DNA from: Canicola haemoglobinophilus
Lineage (GTDB): Bacteria; Pseudomonadota; Gammaproteobacteria; Enterobacterales; Pasteurellaceae
Reading direction: 5' to 3'
NCBI RefSeq assembly: GCF_002015075.1
Contig: NZ_MUXZ01000006.1
Location: forward strand, 1 to 64,000
Length of the DNA: 64,000 nucleotides
Shown: positions 8,003-16,822 of the stretch, one piece after another
Position numbering within the stretch: position 1 is the first letter of the stretch
Layout of the letters: each line of letters begins with the position of its first letter
Notes under the pieces: model-generated
Told to the model about the DNA's origin: nothing
The model's database searches: none
What the model saw: only the letters and a program-made list of their open reading frames with translations
Translations under genes and position numbers: made by a program

Positions 8003-9211
8003 CTTATCAATTAAGAATTCCATGGCTTCAACTTCACCCATTGGATTAAGAATTTTACGTAAAATCCACATTTTCTGTAATTCATCTGGTGTCGTTAATA
8101 GATCTTCTTTACGAGTACCAGAACGATTGAAGTCAATCGCTGGGAATACACGTTTTTCTGCAATTTTGCGAGAAAGATGTAATTCCATATTACCTGTACC
8201 TTTGAACTCTTCAAAAATCACTTCGTCCATTTTTGACCCCGTATCCACAAGTGCGGTGGCAATAATGGTTAAACTTCCACCTTCTTCCACATTACGAGCA
8301 GCACCAAAGAAACGTTTTGGACGATGCAAGGCGTTAGCATCCACACCACCAGACAAGATTTTTCCTGAGGCTGGGGTTACCGTATTATAAGCTCGAGCTA
8401 AACGAGTAATACTATCTAATAAAATCACTACGTCTTTTTTGTGTTCCACTGAACGCTTGGCTTTTTCAATAACCATCTCAGCGACTTGAACATGGCGAGC
8501 TGCTGGTTCATCAAAGGTTGAAGCAATCACTTCGCCTTTTACTGAGCGTTGCATTTCTGTGACTTCTTCAGGGCGCTCATCTATGAGTAACACGATAAGC
8601 TCACATTCAGGATAGTTGTGAGTAATACTTTGTGCGATGTTTTGTAGCAACATGGTTTTACCCGCTTTTGGAGGTGCTACAATCAGACCACGTTGCCCTT
8701 TTCCGATTGGTGATGCTAAATCCAAAATACGTGCGGTTAAATCTTCTGTTGAGCCATTACCCCTCTCCATTCTTAAACGTGAATTGGCGTGTAATGGGGT
8801 TAAGTTTTCAAAGAGGATTTTACTACGAGAAACTTCTGGTCTATCGTCATTGACTTGGTCCACTTTTAACAAAGCAAAATAACGCTCGCCTTCTTTTGGC
8901 GGACGAATTTTTCCTTCGATTTTGTCACCAGTTTGTAAGTTGAAACGACGAATTTGACTTGGGGAAACATAGATGTCATCAGGACCAGCAAGGTAGGAGC
9001 TATCGGCAGAACGTAAGAAACCAAAACCATCAGGTAAAATTTCTAGTACGCCACCACCGAAAATATCTTCTCCGCCTTTAGCATGTTGTTTTAAGATTGC
9101 AAAAATAATGTCTTGTTTACGTAAACGAGCTAGAATTTCTAAGCCCATTTGCTTCTCACCTAGTTCCACAAGCTCAGAAACAGGTTTATTTTTAAGTTCT
9201 GTTAAATGCAT
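7949..9211 (-). CDS. rho: Transcription termination factor Rho
   Basis: 420 residues, full length. The N-terminal RNA-binding domain carries the RNP-like DGFGFLR near residue 61 and YVSPSQIRRF near 81. The P-loop APPKAGKT is near residues 179-186, the Walker B VVILLDS near 262, and the R-loop/Q-loop region GGVDANALHRPKRFFGAAR near 290-308. It forms a hexameric RNA-dependent ATPase that ends transcription at untranslated RNA. It is monocistronic and divergent from rhlB. In H. influenzae Rd rho lies near the pilABCD genes; here it lies beside rhlB and the fimbrial region. Confidence 0.97.
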   Translation of the reverse strand: MHLTELKNKPVSELVELGEKQMGLEILARLRKQDIIFAILKQHAKGGEDIFGGGVLEILPDGFGFLRSADSSYLAGPDDIYVSPSQIRRFNLQTGDKIEGKIRPPKEGERYFALLKVDQVNDDRPEVSRSKILFENLTPLHANSRLRMERGNGSTEDLTARILDLASPIGKGQRGLIVAPPKAGKTMLLQNIAQSITHNYPECELIVLLIDERPEEVTEMQRSVKGEVIASTFDEPAARHVQVAEMVIEKAKRSVEHKKDVVILLDSITRLARAYNTVTPASGKILSGGVDANALHRPKRFFGAARNVEEGGSLTIIATALVDTGSKMDEVIFEEFKGTGNMELHLSRKIAEKRVFPAIDFNRSGTRKEDLLTTPDELQKMWILRKILNPMGEVEAMEFLIDKLMMAKTNEEFFEVMKRP

Positions 9212-9407
9212 AATAAATATTTGAGAATGTTATAAGTTGAATTGATAATTGAATTGAGTATAAACATGAGAATGGGCGAGAATTTATCATTAAATCCTTA
9301 TGCTGTCTAGTTATCAGCCGAAAAAAATCAATAAAAGTGCGGTCATTTTTTGGGGATTTTTGCTGTTCATGTTATTCTTGCTCAAATTTTTTTACAGGCA
9401 TCTTTTT

Positions 9408-10666
9408 ATGCAAAATAATCATCTTCACAACAACGTTTTTCTGACTTTCCTTTACACTATCAAGTGCAACAAGCATTACAAGAAAAAGGCTTTGAGTTTT
9501 GTACGCCGATTCAGGCATTATCCTTACCTATTACCCTAAATGGTCAAGATATTGCTGGGCAAGCGCAAACTGGTACAGGGAAAACCATGGCTTTTTTAAC
9601 GGCTACATTTCATCATTTGTTACAGCAAAATAGACCGCACTTTTCTGGGCAACCTCGTGCTTTGATTTTAGCGCCAACCAGAGAATTAGTAGTACAAATT
9701 GCCAATGATGCACATTTTCTGGAACAAGCAACTGGTTTAAAAACAGGATTAGCTTATGGTGGCGATGGTTATGAGAAGCAGCTAAAAGCGATTGAGCAAG
9801 GCGTGGATATTTTAATTGGAACCACAGGGCGCGTGATTGATTATGTGAAGCAAGGAATTATTCGCTTGGATCATATTCAAGTTGTGGTGTTAGATGAAGC
9901 GGATCGTATGTTTGATTTAGGTTTCATTCGAGATATTCGTTATTTATTGCGTAAATGCCCTGTGCCACAACAGCGTTTGACCATGCTTTTTTCAGCAACA
10001 CTTTCCTACAAAGTGCGTGAATTGGCTTTTGAAGATATGAACGATCCGCAATATGTAGAAATTGAGCCTTTGCAGAAAACGGGGCATAGAATTAAAGAAG
10101 AGCTTTTTTATCCTTCCAATCAGGACAAAATGGCATTGTTGATGACCTTGTTAGAGGAAGAATGGCCAGAGCGTTGTATTATTTTTTCCAATACCAAACA
10201 TCGTTGTGAAGAAATTTGGGGTTATTTAAGTGCGGACGGTCATCGAGTCGGATTATTGACAGGCGATGTAGCGCAGAAAAAACGTTTATCTTTGCTTAAA
10301 CAATTTACCGAAGGCGCATTAGATATTTTAGTAGCAACAGATGTTGCTGCTCGAGGGTTGCATATTCCAGATGTGACTCATGTGTTTAACTACGATTTGC
10401 CAGATGATCGTGAGGACTATGTGCATCGCATTGGGCGCACAGGGCGAGCGGGCGAAAGTGGTGTTTCTATTAGTTTTGCTTGCGAAGAATATGCGATGAA
10501 TTTACCAGCGATTGAGGAGTATATTGGACACAGTATTCCCGTTAGCCAATATGATCCACAATCTTTGATTGAGGATTTACCCAAACCTCATCGTATAAAG
10601 AAAGGCATATCTCATACTCGTCCTAATTTGCAGCGTACTGTAAAAGGAATGAAAAAACGCTATTAA
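9408..10666 (+). pseudogene. rhlB: ATP-dependent RNA helicase RhlB, frameshift in N-terminus
   Basis: A DEAD-box helicase with all motifs: Q motif CTPIQ, AQTGTGKT, PTRELV, DEAD, SATLS, and HRIGRTGR. It unwinds RNA and in E. coli serves the RNase E degradosome. The start at ATG 9408 reads MQNNHL, then the frame is lost. The next frame continues QQRFSDF from about 9426 into the helicase, matching the E. coli-type N-terminus (EQKFSDF). One base is missing near 9422-9426 (CATCTTCACAAC). As read, translation would need an internal GTG at 9464 without a visible ribosome site, losing the conserved upstream Phe of the Q motif. The remaining 400 residues are intact. Sequencing error is a serious alternative. 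Confidence 0.8.
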
Positions 10667-10670
10667 TTTT

Positions 10671-10717
10671 GACCGCACTTTGAGGGGATATTTGTTAACA
10701 TGAGCAAATATCCCCTT
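10671..10717 (+). terminator. rhlB terminator
   Basis: Stem AGGGGATATTTG (10683-10694) pairs with CAAATATCCCCT (10705-10716). An inverted uptake core ACCGCACTT lies just before it at 10672-10680. Confidence 0.75.
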
Positions 10718-10780
10718 AATTATTGAAGGATAAAGTAGTACACTAATGCGGATTTTTCGACTGAGAAAAGAGGAATAAAC

Positions 10781-11455
10781 ATGAAACCTTATTTAATTGC
10801 TCCATCTATACTTTCTGCTGATTTGGCTCGTCTTGGTGAAGATGTGGAAAATGTGCTAAAGAGCGGTGCTGATATTATTCATTTTGATGTAATGGATAAT
10901 CATTATGTACCAAATTTAACTTTTGGGCCTGCGATTTGTAAGGCGTTGCGTGATTATGGTATTAAAGCACCGATTGATGTGCATTTAATGGTAAAACCAG
11001 TGGATCGCATTATTCCTGATTTTGCTAAAGCTGGTGCCGACTATATTACTTTTCATCCAGAAGCGAGCGAGCATATAGATCGTTCTTTGCAACTTATTCG
11101 TGATTGTGGCTGTAAATCTGGTCTTGTTTTTAATCCAGCAACGCCATTGAGTTATTTAGATTATGTATTGGATAAAGTTGATGTGATTTTACTCATGTCG
11201 GTTAATCCCGGTTTTGGCGGACAATCCTTTATTCCAAGTACATTGGAAAAATTAAAACAAGCACGCAAAATTATTGATGAAAGTGGTTTGGATATTCGCT
11301 TAGAAGTGGACGGTGGTGTAAAAGTCAATAATATCGCTGAAATTGCTCAAGCTGGTGCAGATATGTTTGTGGCTGGCTCGGCTATTTTTGATCAACCAGA
11401 TTATAAAAAAGTGATTGATGAAATGCGCCAACAGCTTGCTACGGTAACAAGATAG
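10781..11455 (+). CDS. rpe: Ribulose-phosphate 3-epimerase
   Basis: 224 residues, the normal length for this TIM-barrel enzyme of the pentose phosphate pathway, which interconverts ribulose 5-phosphate and xylulose 5-phosphate. The PSILSADLARLGEDV opening, the metal/catalytic stretch HFDVMDNHYVPNLTFG (around residue 34), HLMV (near 68) and the phosphate-binding MSVNPGFGGQ (near 140) and EVDGGV (near 175) are all visible. GAGGA precedes the ATG. It is first in an rpe-gph-trpS operon with 9-12 base gaps. Confidence 0.97.
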   Translation: MKPYLIAPSILSADLARLGEDVENVLKSGADIIHFDVMDNHYVPNLTFGPAICKALRDYGIKAPIDVHLMVKPVDRIIPDFAKAGADYITFHPEASEHIDRSLQLIRDCGCKSGLVFNPATPLSYLDYVLDKVDVILLMSVNPGFGGQSFIPSTLEKLKQARKIIDESGLDIRLEVDGGVKVNNIAEIAQAGADMFVAGSAIFDQPDYKKVIDEMRQQLATVTR

Positions 11456-11467
11456 AAGGAAATAAAA

Positions 11468-12142
11468 ATGACACAATTTAAATTAATCGGCTTTGATTTA
11501 GACGGAACTTTAGTTAACAGCTTGCCTGATTTGGCGTTGTCAGTGAATTCAGCATTAAAAGATGTAAATTTGCCACAAGCACCAGAAGAATTAGTGCTGA
11601 CTTGGATTGGTAATGGTGCTGATATTTTAAGTCAAAGAGCGGTGGATTGGGCTTGTCAACAAAGTGGCAAAACATTAACGGAAGATGAATTTAAATATTT
11701 TAAACGCCAATTCGGTTTTTATTATGGTGAAAATCTGTGTAATATCAGCCGTTTATATCCAAATGTAAAAGAAACCTTAGAGGCATTAAAAGCGCAAGGT
11801 TACATTTTGGCGGTAGTCACTAATAAACCCACTAAGCATGTACAACCTGTGTTGAATGCTTTTGGTATTGATCATTTGTTTAGCGAAATGTTAGGTGGAC
11901 AATCTTTACCAGAAATTAAACCGCACCCTGCACCTTTCTATTATTTATGTGGTAAGTTCGGTTTATATCCAAAACAAATTCTTTTTGTTGGGGATTCACA
12001 AAATGATATTTTAGCGGCTCATTCTGCTGGTTGTGCCGTAGTTGGATTAACTTATGGCTATAACTACAATATTCCAATTGCACAATCCAAACCTGATTGG
12101 GTCTTTGATGATTTTGCGGATATTTTAAAAATTACACAATAA
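11468..12142 (+). CDS. gph: Phosphoglycolate phosphatase
   Basis: 224 residues of the HAD superfamily. Motif I FDLDGTLVNS is at residues 9-18, motif II VVTNKP near 119, and motif III/IV with KPHPAP and FVGDSQNDI near 155-180. It removes 2-phosphoglycolate, a by-product of DNA 3' end repair. It lies 12 bases after rpe and 9 before trpS, the same order as in other gamma-proteobacteria. AGAAGGA precedes the ATG. Confidence 0.94.
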   Translation: MTQFKLIGFDLDGTLVNSLPDLALSVNSALKDVNLPQAPEELVLTWIGNGADILSQRAVDWACQQSGKTLTEDEFKYFKRQFGFYYGENLCNISRLYPNVKETLEALKAQGYILAVVTNKPTKHVQPVLNAFGIDHLFSEMLGGQSLPEIKPHPAPFYYLCGKFGLYPKQILFVGDSQNDILAAHSAGCAVVGLTYGYNYNIPIAQSKPDWVFDDFADILKITQ

Positions 12143-12151
12143 GGATAAAAA

Positions 12152-13153
12152 ATGACAAAACCAGTTGTATTAAGTGGTGTTCAGCCCTCAGGTGAATTAA
12201 CTATTGGGAACTATTTAGGTGCGCTGCGCCAATGGGTAAAAATGCAAGACGATTATGAGTGCTTGTATTGTATCGTGGATTTACATGCGATTACCGTTCG
12301 CCAAGATCCAGAAGCCTTGCGCAAAGCGACTTTAGATGTGTTAGCGCTCTATTTGGCTTGTGGTATTGATCCAGAAAAAAGCACGATTTTTATTCAATCT
12401 CATGTGCCAGAGCATACGCAATTAGCTTGGGTGCTAAATTGCTATACTTATTTTGGCGAAATGAGCCGTATGACACAATTCAAAGATAAGTCAGCTCGTC
12501 ATGCCGAAAATATCAATGTGGGATTATTTACTTATCCAGTGCTAATGGCGGCGGATATTTTGCTTTATCAAGCAAATCAAGTGCCTGTTGGCGAAGATCA
12601 ACGTCAGCATTTAGAGATTACCAGAGATATTGCACAGCGTTTTAATGCTATTTATGGCGATCATTTTATTGTTCCAGAGGCATTTATTCCAAAAGCAGGC
12701 GCTCGAGTTATGTCTTTGTTAGAACCTGAGAAAAAAATGTCTAAATCTGATGAAAACCGCAACAATGTGATTGGCTTGTTAGAAGATCCAAAAGCGGTAG
12801 CGAAAAAAATTAAGCGTGCAGTAACAGATTCAGATGAGCCGCCAGTAGTGCGTTATGATGTACAAAATAAAGCTGGTGTGTCTAATTTATTGGATATTTT
12901 ATCTGGGGTGACAGGCAAATCTATTGCGGAATTAGAAACTGAATTTGAAGGGAAAATGTATGGACACTTGAAAAGTGCGGTGGCAGATGAAGTCTCTGCG
13001 ATGCTCACTACATTACAAGAACGCTTCTATCATTTCCGTAACAATGAAGAGCTGTTAAACAAAATTGCTGCAGAAGGCGCTGAAAAAGCACGCAAGCGTG
13101 CAAAAGAAACTTTAGATAAAGTTTATCGAGCAGTGGGTTTTGTGACGCCATAA
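12152..13153 (+). CDS. trpS: Tryptophanyl-tRNA synthetase
   Basis: 333 residues, full-length class Ic synthetase. The HIGH-type signature appears as SGELTIGNY (residues 13-21) and the KMSKS loop as EKKMSKSDENR near residue 195. It charges tRNA-Trp; a tRNA-Trp gene is at 289-364 in this window. It is the last gene of the rpe-gph-trpS operon, followed by a strong terminator. An uptake core lies within it near 12972. Confidence 0.97.
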   Translation: MTKPVVLSGVQPSGELTIGNYLGALRQWVKMQDDYECLYCIVDLHAITVRQDPEALRKATLDVLALYLACGIDPEKSTIFIQSHVPEHTQLAWVLNCYTYFGEMSRMTQFKDKSARHAENINVGLFTYPVLMAADILLYQANQVPVGEDQRQHLEITRDIAQRFNAIYGDHFIVPEAFIPKAGARVMSLLEPEKKMSKSDENRNNVIGLLEDPKAVAKKIKRAVTDSDEPPVVRYDVQNKAGVSNLLDILSGVTGKSIAELETEFEGKMYGHLKSAVADEVSAMLTTLQERFYHFRNNEELLNKIAAEGAEKARKRAKETLDKVYRAVGFVTP

Positions 13154-13163
13154 TCACTATTTT

Positions 13164-13195
13164 GTTCCCCTAAATTTTAGGGGAACTTCTTTTTT
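13164..13195 (+). terminator. trpS terminator
   Basis: GTTCCCCTAAA / TTTAGGGGAAC hairpin followed by TTCTTTTTT, ending the rpe-gph-trpS operon. Confidence 0.88.
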
Positions 13196-13246
13196 AACAT
13201 GAGATCTAAGCGAACGCCTTTCCTTTCATTCTTTACAGGACACAAC

Positions 13247-13879
13247 ATGAAATTTCTTAAAGCACTTTTAATTAGCTTATTTGCTCTGCCAACAGCTTGG
13301 GCAAATGTAGATGCGAATATTAAATATAGTTCAAATTATTTAATGCCAGCCTATGTGCATTTTAAGGCTGATGGTTCTCTCTATTCAGTGAAGGCGCAGA
13401 TTAACGTGCCTTTGTACAACATTAAATTTCAAGCGAGTGGCAAACAAGGCATAAAACAATTTGAAATGCAGTCTTATCAAGATGTGCGCAATGACAAAGT
13501 CTATGCCAAAGCCAATATTCAGGCGGGGAATATCGAGTATGGCAAAGTAAAGAGCGGTCTAAAAACAGAAACTTTAGCTTTACCAACCTTTGATTTATTT
13601 ACTGTCGCATTGCAATTGAGTTATTACGAGAAGTTGCCGATAAATTTCCAGATTACCAATGGTAAGAAACTTTACCCAATGGAAAACGTCTTTGTGCGTT
13701 CTAGTGAGCGAAAAATAAAAGTGGGTAAAGAAGCGGTTGTGGAAATTACTTACCAATTTAAAACAGGCGAAAAATCTTTTGTGGTAAAAAAATATCAAGG
13801 CGAAAAATTCCCTCGTTATATTTCTTATGATAAAGATGGCGATCATTATGAATTAACTTTTAGTGGGTTTGTAAAATAA
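13247..13879 (+). CDS. Secreted protein of unknown function (DUF3108-like)
   Basis: 210 residues from ATG 13247, chosen because AGGA (13237-13240) precedes it and a clean signal peptide follows (KFLKALLISLFALPTAWA). An upstream ATG at 13199 would bury this. The mature protein is beta-rich with repeated Y/F patterns (YSSNYLMPAYVHFKADGSLY, YELTFSGFVK) and resembles DUF3108-type periplasmic proteins; I infer this from pattern only. The gene is monocistronic, between the trpS terminator and a convergent gene. Confidence 0.65.
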   Translation: MKFLKALLISLFALPTAWANVDANIKYSSNYLMPAYVHFKADGSLYSVKAQINVPLYNIKFQASGKQGIKQFEMQSYQDVRNDKVYAKANIQAGNIEYGKVKSGLKTETLALPTFDLFTVALQLSYYEKLPINFQITNGKKLYPMENVFVRSSERKIKVGKEAVVEITYQFKTGEKSFVVKKYQGEKFPRYISYDKDGDHYELTFSGFVK

Positions 13880-13919
13880 TCACGGATTACATTAAGAAAA
13901 TAAGGGCGCTTATGCGTCC

Positions 13920-14306
13920 TTATTTATTGGTTAAAATCCAAGGTTGAGCTAAGGAAAGAGAATAAATATTTGCAATAAAATGAGATTGTTCTGCTTCGGG
14001 AATGGGGAAAGGGATAAAATCCAGTAGTTCCTGATGTAGCGCTAAAACTTTTGTAAAACAGACCGCTCTTTCTATTTCTGCAAAAAAATCTGCATTCAAT
14101 GCTTGTGCTACATAGCCTCTCTTAATTCTACCTAGCGCCATGGCTAAATGAATAAGCAACATTTCCACTTGTTTTGTTTCTAAATTAACTTGCCATTTTT
14201 TCCCAAGCTGGTTTCGGATATTAAGAGTGATTGTCATAATATCTTCATCAATTAAATGACGTTGAACTAAAAACATAAGTCGTTGTTGTACTGACACTAA
14301 TTTCAC
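13920..14306 (-). CDS. PRD-domain-like protein
   Basis: 128 residues, soluble, mostly helical. The stretch LLIHLAMALGRIKRG near residues 49-63 matches the core of the PTS regulation domain, in which the His is phosphorylated in antiterminators and activators such as BglG and LicT. No RNA-binding or DNA-binding domain is attached, so it is a stand-alone PRD-like protein or a remnant of a larger regulator. It is monocistronic, convergent with the secreted protein gene. No PTS gene is nearby. Confidence 0.5.
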   Translation of the reverse strand: MKLVSVQQRLMFLVQRHLIDEDIMTITLNIRNQLGKKWQVNLETKQVEMLLIHLAMALGRIKRGYVAQALNADFFAEIERAVCFTKVLALHQELLDFIPFPIPEAEQSHFIANIYSLSLAQPWILTNK

Positions 14307-14432
14307 TCCGCAATTCCACTATATCCGTTCTAGAAAGGCAATTTACTTTACCCGAATTAAAACTAATTAAACAGTGCAGAGATCACAAATTTGTAGGACA
14401 ATAAGCGAAATTTTTATAAGTTAGGAATGAAG

Positions 14433-15032
14433 ATGTTAGACAAAAATATTATTGCGCAATATGAAGGCTTAATTTTTGATATGGACGGTACAGTAATTGA
14501 TACTATGCCTTGCCATAAACAAGCTTGGGATCGGGTTGGTATTGAAATGGGCTATTCTTTAGACGGCAATGTGATGTATGAGTTAGGCGGCGCTCCCGTG
14601 CGCACTATTGCGAAAGCAATGATGGAAAAAGCACAAATGCCATTATCTTTAATTGAAGACGTGATTAGCTTAAAACGTAAATATGGCATAGAACTAATTA
14701 TGCAAAATGCGACTTTATTGCCAGCTGCGGATATTGTGAAACAATATGTCGGACAAAAGCCTTTAGCCCTTGGTACTGGCTCTCATCGCCGAATAACAGA
14801 AATGTTGTTAGAGAAATTTCAATTGCAATCTCATTTTGGTGCTGTTGTCACTGCGGAGGATGTTGTTAATCATAAACCTGAACCAGACACTTTTTTACGC
14901 TGCGCAGAATTATTAAATGTAAACCCGTTGAAATGCCTTGTTTTTGAAGATGCCGATCTTGGTGTACAAGCTGGATTAGCGGCTGGCATGGATGTTTTTG
15001 ATGTGCGGATTAATCAATTAATCACAAAATAA
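14433..15032 (+). CDS. yqaB: HAD-family sugar phosphatase (YqaB-like)
   Basis: 199 residues from ATG 14433, which has AGGA six bases upstream; ATG 14427 is too close to it. HAD motif I is FDMDGTVIDT near residues 14-23. LGTGSHR (near 110) and KPEPDTFL...FEDADLGVQAG (near 147-174) give motifs II to IV. The cap is of the beta-phosphoglucomutase type. E. coli YqaB acts on fructose 1-phosphate. The gene is followed after 34 bases by a DedA/YqaA-type membrane gene, the same pairing as yqaB-yqaA in E. coli. Confidence 0.88.
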   Translation: MLDKNIIAQYEGLIFDMDGTVIDTMPCHKQAWDRVGIEMGYSLDGNVMYELGGAPVRTIAKAMMEKAQMPLSLIEDVISLKRKYGIELIMQNATLLPAADIVKQYVGQKPLALGTGSHRRITEMLLEKFQLQSHFGAVVTAEDVVNHKPEPDTFLRCAELLNVNPLKCLVFEDADLGVQAGLAAGMDVFDVRINQLITK

Positions 15033-15066
15033 GTGATTAATATGCTAGCTTTACATCATCTTCAAA

Positions 15067-15531
15067 ATGGAAATATTTAGCTGGTCACTCTTTCTAGCTC
15101 ATCCAAAATTATTAATGTTTGCAAGTGCTTTTCTGAGCGCAACGGTTTTACCGGGAAATTCGGAAGTGATTTTTGTGGCATTAAGTAAGTCTTTATTATT
15201 CGCACATGGCTTTTTTTCCACAGAGCTTTGGAGCATTATCTTTATTGCTACTTTAGGAAATAGCTTAGGCAGCATGACGACTTACTGGATTGGTTGTTGG
15301 TTTCCGAAATTTTCGCAAAATCGACCGCACTTTTGGGCATTAGATAAAATAAAACGCTATGGAATATGGGTTTTACTGCTAAGTTGGTTACCTATTGTGG
15401 GCGATATGTTTTGTGCATTGGCTGGTTGGTTAAGGCTCAACTGGCTTTATTCTGCGATTTTGATCTGTATCGGTAAATTCTTGCGTTATGTTCTTTTGCT
15501 AGGCGTTAGTTGGGGACTATTTAATGGATAA
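15067..15531 (+). CDS. yqaA: YqaA-type DedA/SNARE-associated inner-membrane protein
   Basis: 154 residues with four or so hydrophobic segments. The N-terminal FLSATVLPGNSEVIFVAL and the GNSLGSMTTYWIG motif are characteristic of the YqaA branch of the DedA (VTT) superfamily, whose members are implicated in lipid flipping. It follows the YqaB-like phosphatase, as in E. coli. No strong ribosome site is seen. A bidirectional terminator separates it from nlpD. Confidence 0.85.
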   Translation: MEIFSWSLFLAHPKLLMFASAFLSATVLPGNSEVIFVALSKSLLFAHGFFSTELWSIIFIATLGNSLGSMTTYWIGCWFPKFSQNRPHFWALDKIKRYGIWVLLLSWLPIVGDMFCALAGWLRLNWLYSAILICIGKFLRYVLLLGVSWGLFNG

Positions 15532-15560
15532 AAAAGCGAGAGTATTTTCTCTCGCTTTCT
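15530..15560. terminator. Bidirectional terminator between yqaA and nlpD
   Basis: AGCGAGAG (15535-15542) / CTCTCGCT (15549-15556) hairpin with an A run on the left and a T run on the right, serving both convergent genes. Confidence 0.85.
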
Positions 15561-15566
15561 TCATGG

Positions 15567-16622
15567 TTAACGTTTTGGTAAATAGCCCATTGGATCCACT
15601 GATTGACCTTTATAGCGGATTTCAAAATGAAGTTTGACCCCATTAGTGCCTGAACTACCCATTTTAGCAATTTGTTGTCCAGCTTTAACTTCTTGCTGAT
15701 CTTTGACTAAAATACTTTCATTATGTGCATAGGCACTTAAATAGTTGTCATTATGCTTAATAATAATTAAGTTGCCATATCCACGCAGCGCATCTCCCGC
15801 ATAAACAACTCGCCCAGCAGCTGCCGCATTAACGGCTTGTCCACGAGAACCGCTAATATCAATACCTTTGTTTCCGCCATCGGAACTTGAAAAACCTTGG
15901 ATTACTTTGCCGTTTGTTGGCCAAATCCAAGCAATATTGGAGGCTGGCGCAACTGGATTTGTCTTATTAACAGTTGGCATTGGTGGTGTTGGTGTAACAA
16001 CAGTTTTCACTGGCTCAACAGTGGGTTTATTTGTATTCCATGCTTCATTTACTGGATTTTGAGTAACAATGGGTTGTTGGCTCATTGGCTGAGTTGGCAT
16101 GGTTGATGCGATGTTGTTATCTGGCATGTTATTGGCAATTTTAAGGGTTTGTCCAACACTAAGGCTATAAGGCTCAGACATGTTATTTAGTGCGGCTAAT
16201 TCTTTGACATCCATACCTGAAATATAGGCAATCAGGAACATGGTATCGCCTTTGCGTACTTTATAGGTATTGCCTTTGTAGAAACCCTTGTCGATTTTGC
16301 TATAAATAGGCGCATTGGTTTTTGGATCTCTTGGGATTTCAAAATTTTGTGAAACCTGTTTTTTAGCTGTTGAAATTACTTGCTGAGTATTTTGTTGGAT
16401 TTTTTCAGGTTGATAAGCTGGCATTGTTACCTGTGGCATGCTCATACTATCAGGCATATTCTGTTGAATGACTTGAGGTTCCCAAGCCATTGAACCAGCG
16501 CCATTAACGGGCTGCATGACACTTGGTGCAAGTTCTCCAGCATTTTCTACAGGTGCAGGATTATTTGAGCTACAAGCTGCTAGTACAGCCATACTAATAG
16601 GTAAAAGTAAAAATTTTTTCAT
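15567..16622 (-). CDS. nlpD: NlpD/LppB murein hydrolase activator lipoprotein
   Basis: 351 residues. The lipoprotein signal peptide ends in the lipobox LAAC (Cys 17). A LysM domain covers about residues 118-162 (YKVRKGDTMFLIAY). After a Pro/Thr/Gln-rich linker, a degenerate M23/LytM domain fills the C-terminus (residues about 228-351, KGIDISGS, LHFEIRYKGQSVDPMGYLP). The usual zinc ligands are missing, as in E. coli NlpD, which activates the AmiC amidase at the septum rather than cutting wall itself. It belongs to the minus-strand block with surE, typical for nlpD. Confidence 0.93.
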   Translation of the reverse strand: MKKFLLLPISMAVLAACSSNNPAPVENAGELAPSVMQPVNGAGSMAWEPQVIQQNMPDSMSMPQVTMPAYQPEKIQQNTQQVISTAKKQVSQNFEIPRDPKTNAPIYSKIDKGFYKGNTYKVRKGDTMFLIAYISGMDVKELAALNNMSEPYSLSVGQTLKIANNMPDNNIASTMPTQPMSQQPIVTQNPVNEAWNTNKPTVEPVKTVVTPTPPMPTVNKTNPVAPASNIAWIWPTNGKVIQGFSSSDGGNKGIDISGSRGQAVNAAAAGRVVYAGDALRGYGNLIIIKHNDNYLSAYAHNESILVKDQQEVKAGQQIAKMGSSGTNGVKLHFEIRYKGQSVDPMGYLPKR

Positions 16623-16634
16623 GTAAATACTCCG

Positions 16635-16814
16635 TTACTTCATATTTGTCGGCATAGTTTGTTGTTGGATTTGAGGGAATAGAACTGCATCTTTAGCTGC
16701 ATTATTAGCAGGCTCCATTATTCCCAGTGGTAATTCATTTTCATCAACCACTTTTGTTGTACTACAAGCGCTGATGATAAAAAGGCTTGATAATATTAGA
16801 ACAAATTTATTCAT
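16635..16814 (-). CDS. Small lipoprotein resembling the NlpD N-terminus
   Basis: 59 residues, ATG 16814 to stop 16635. The signal peptide is MNKFVLILSSLFIISAC with the lipobox ISAC. The short mature part (ENELPLGIMEPANNAAKD, then FPQIQQQTMP) lines up with the start of mature NlpD encoded 12 bases downstream (GELAPSVMQPVNGAG, then PQVIQQNMP). It has no LysM or M23 domain. The gap to nlpD and same strand suggest cotranscription. I infer a duplication of the nlpD head followed by decay of the rest, or a retained small partner protein. Confidence 0.75.
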   Translation of the reverse strand: MNKFVLILSSLFIISACSTTKVVDENELPLGIMEPANNAAKDAVLFPQIQQQTMPTNMK

Positions 16815-16822
16815 TTTTAATC

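Noticed and set aside
9300..9539. A 79-codon plus-strand frame before rhlB
   Set aside because: It is the shifted frame of the rhlB head plus leader; no ribosome site or family resemblance beyond the MQNNHL start of rhlB.
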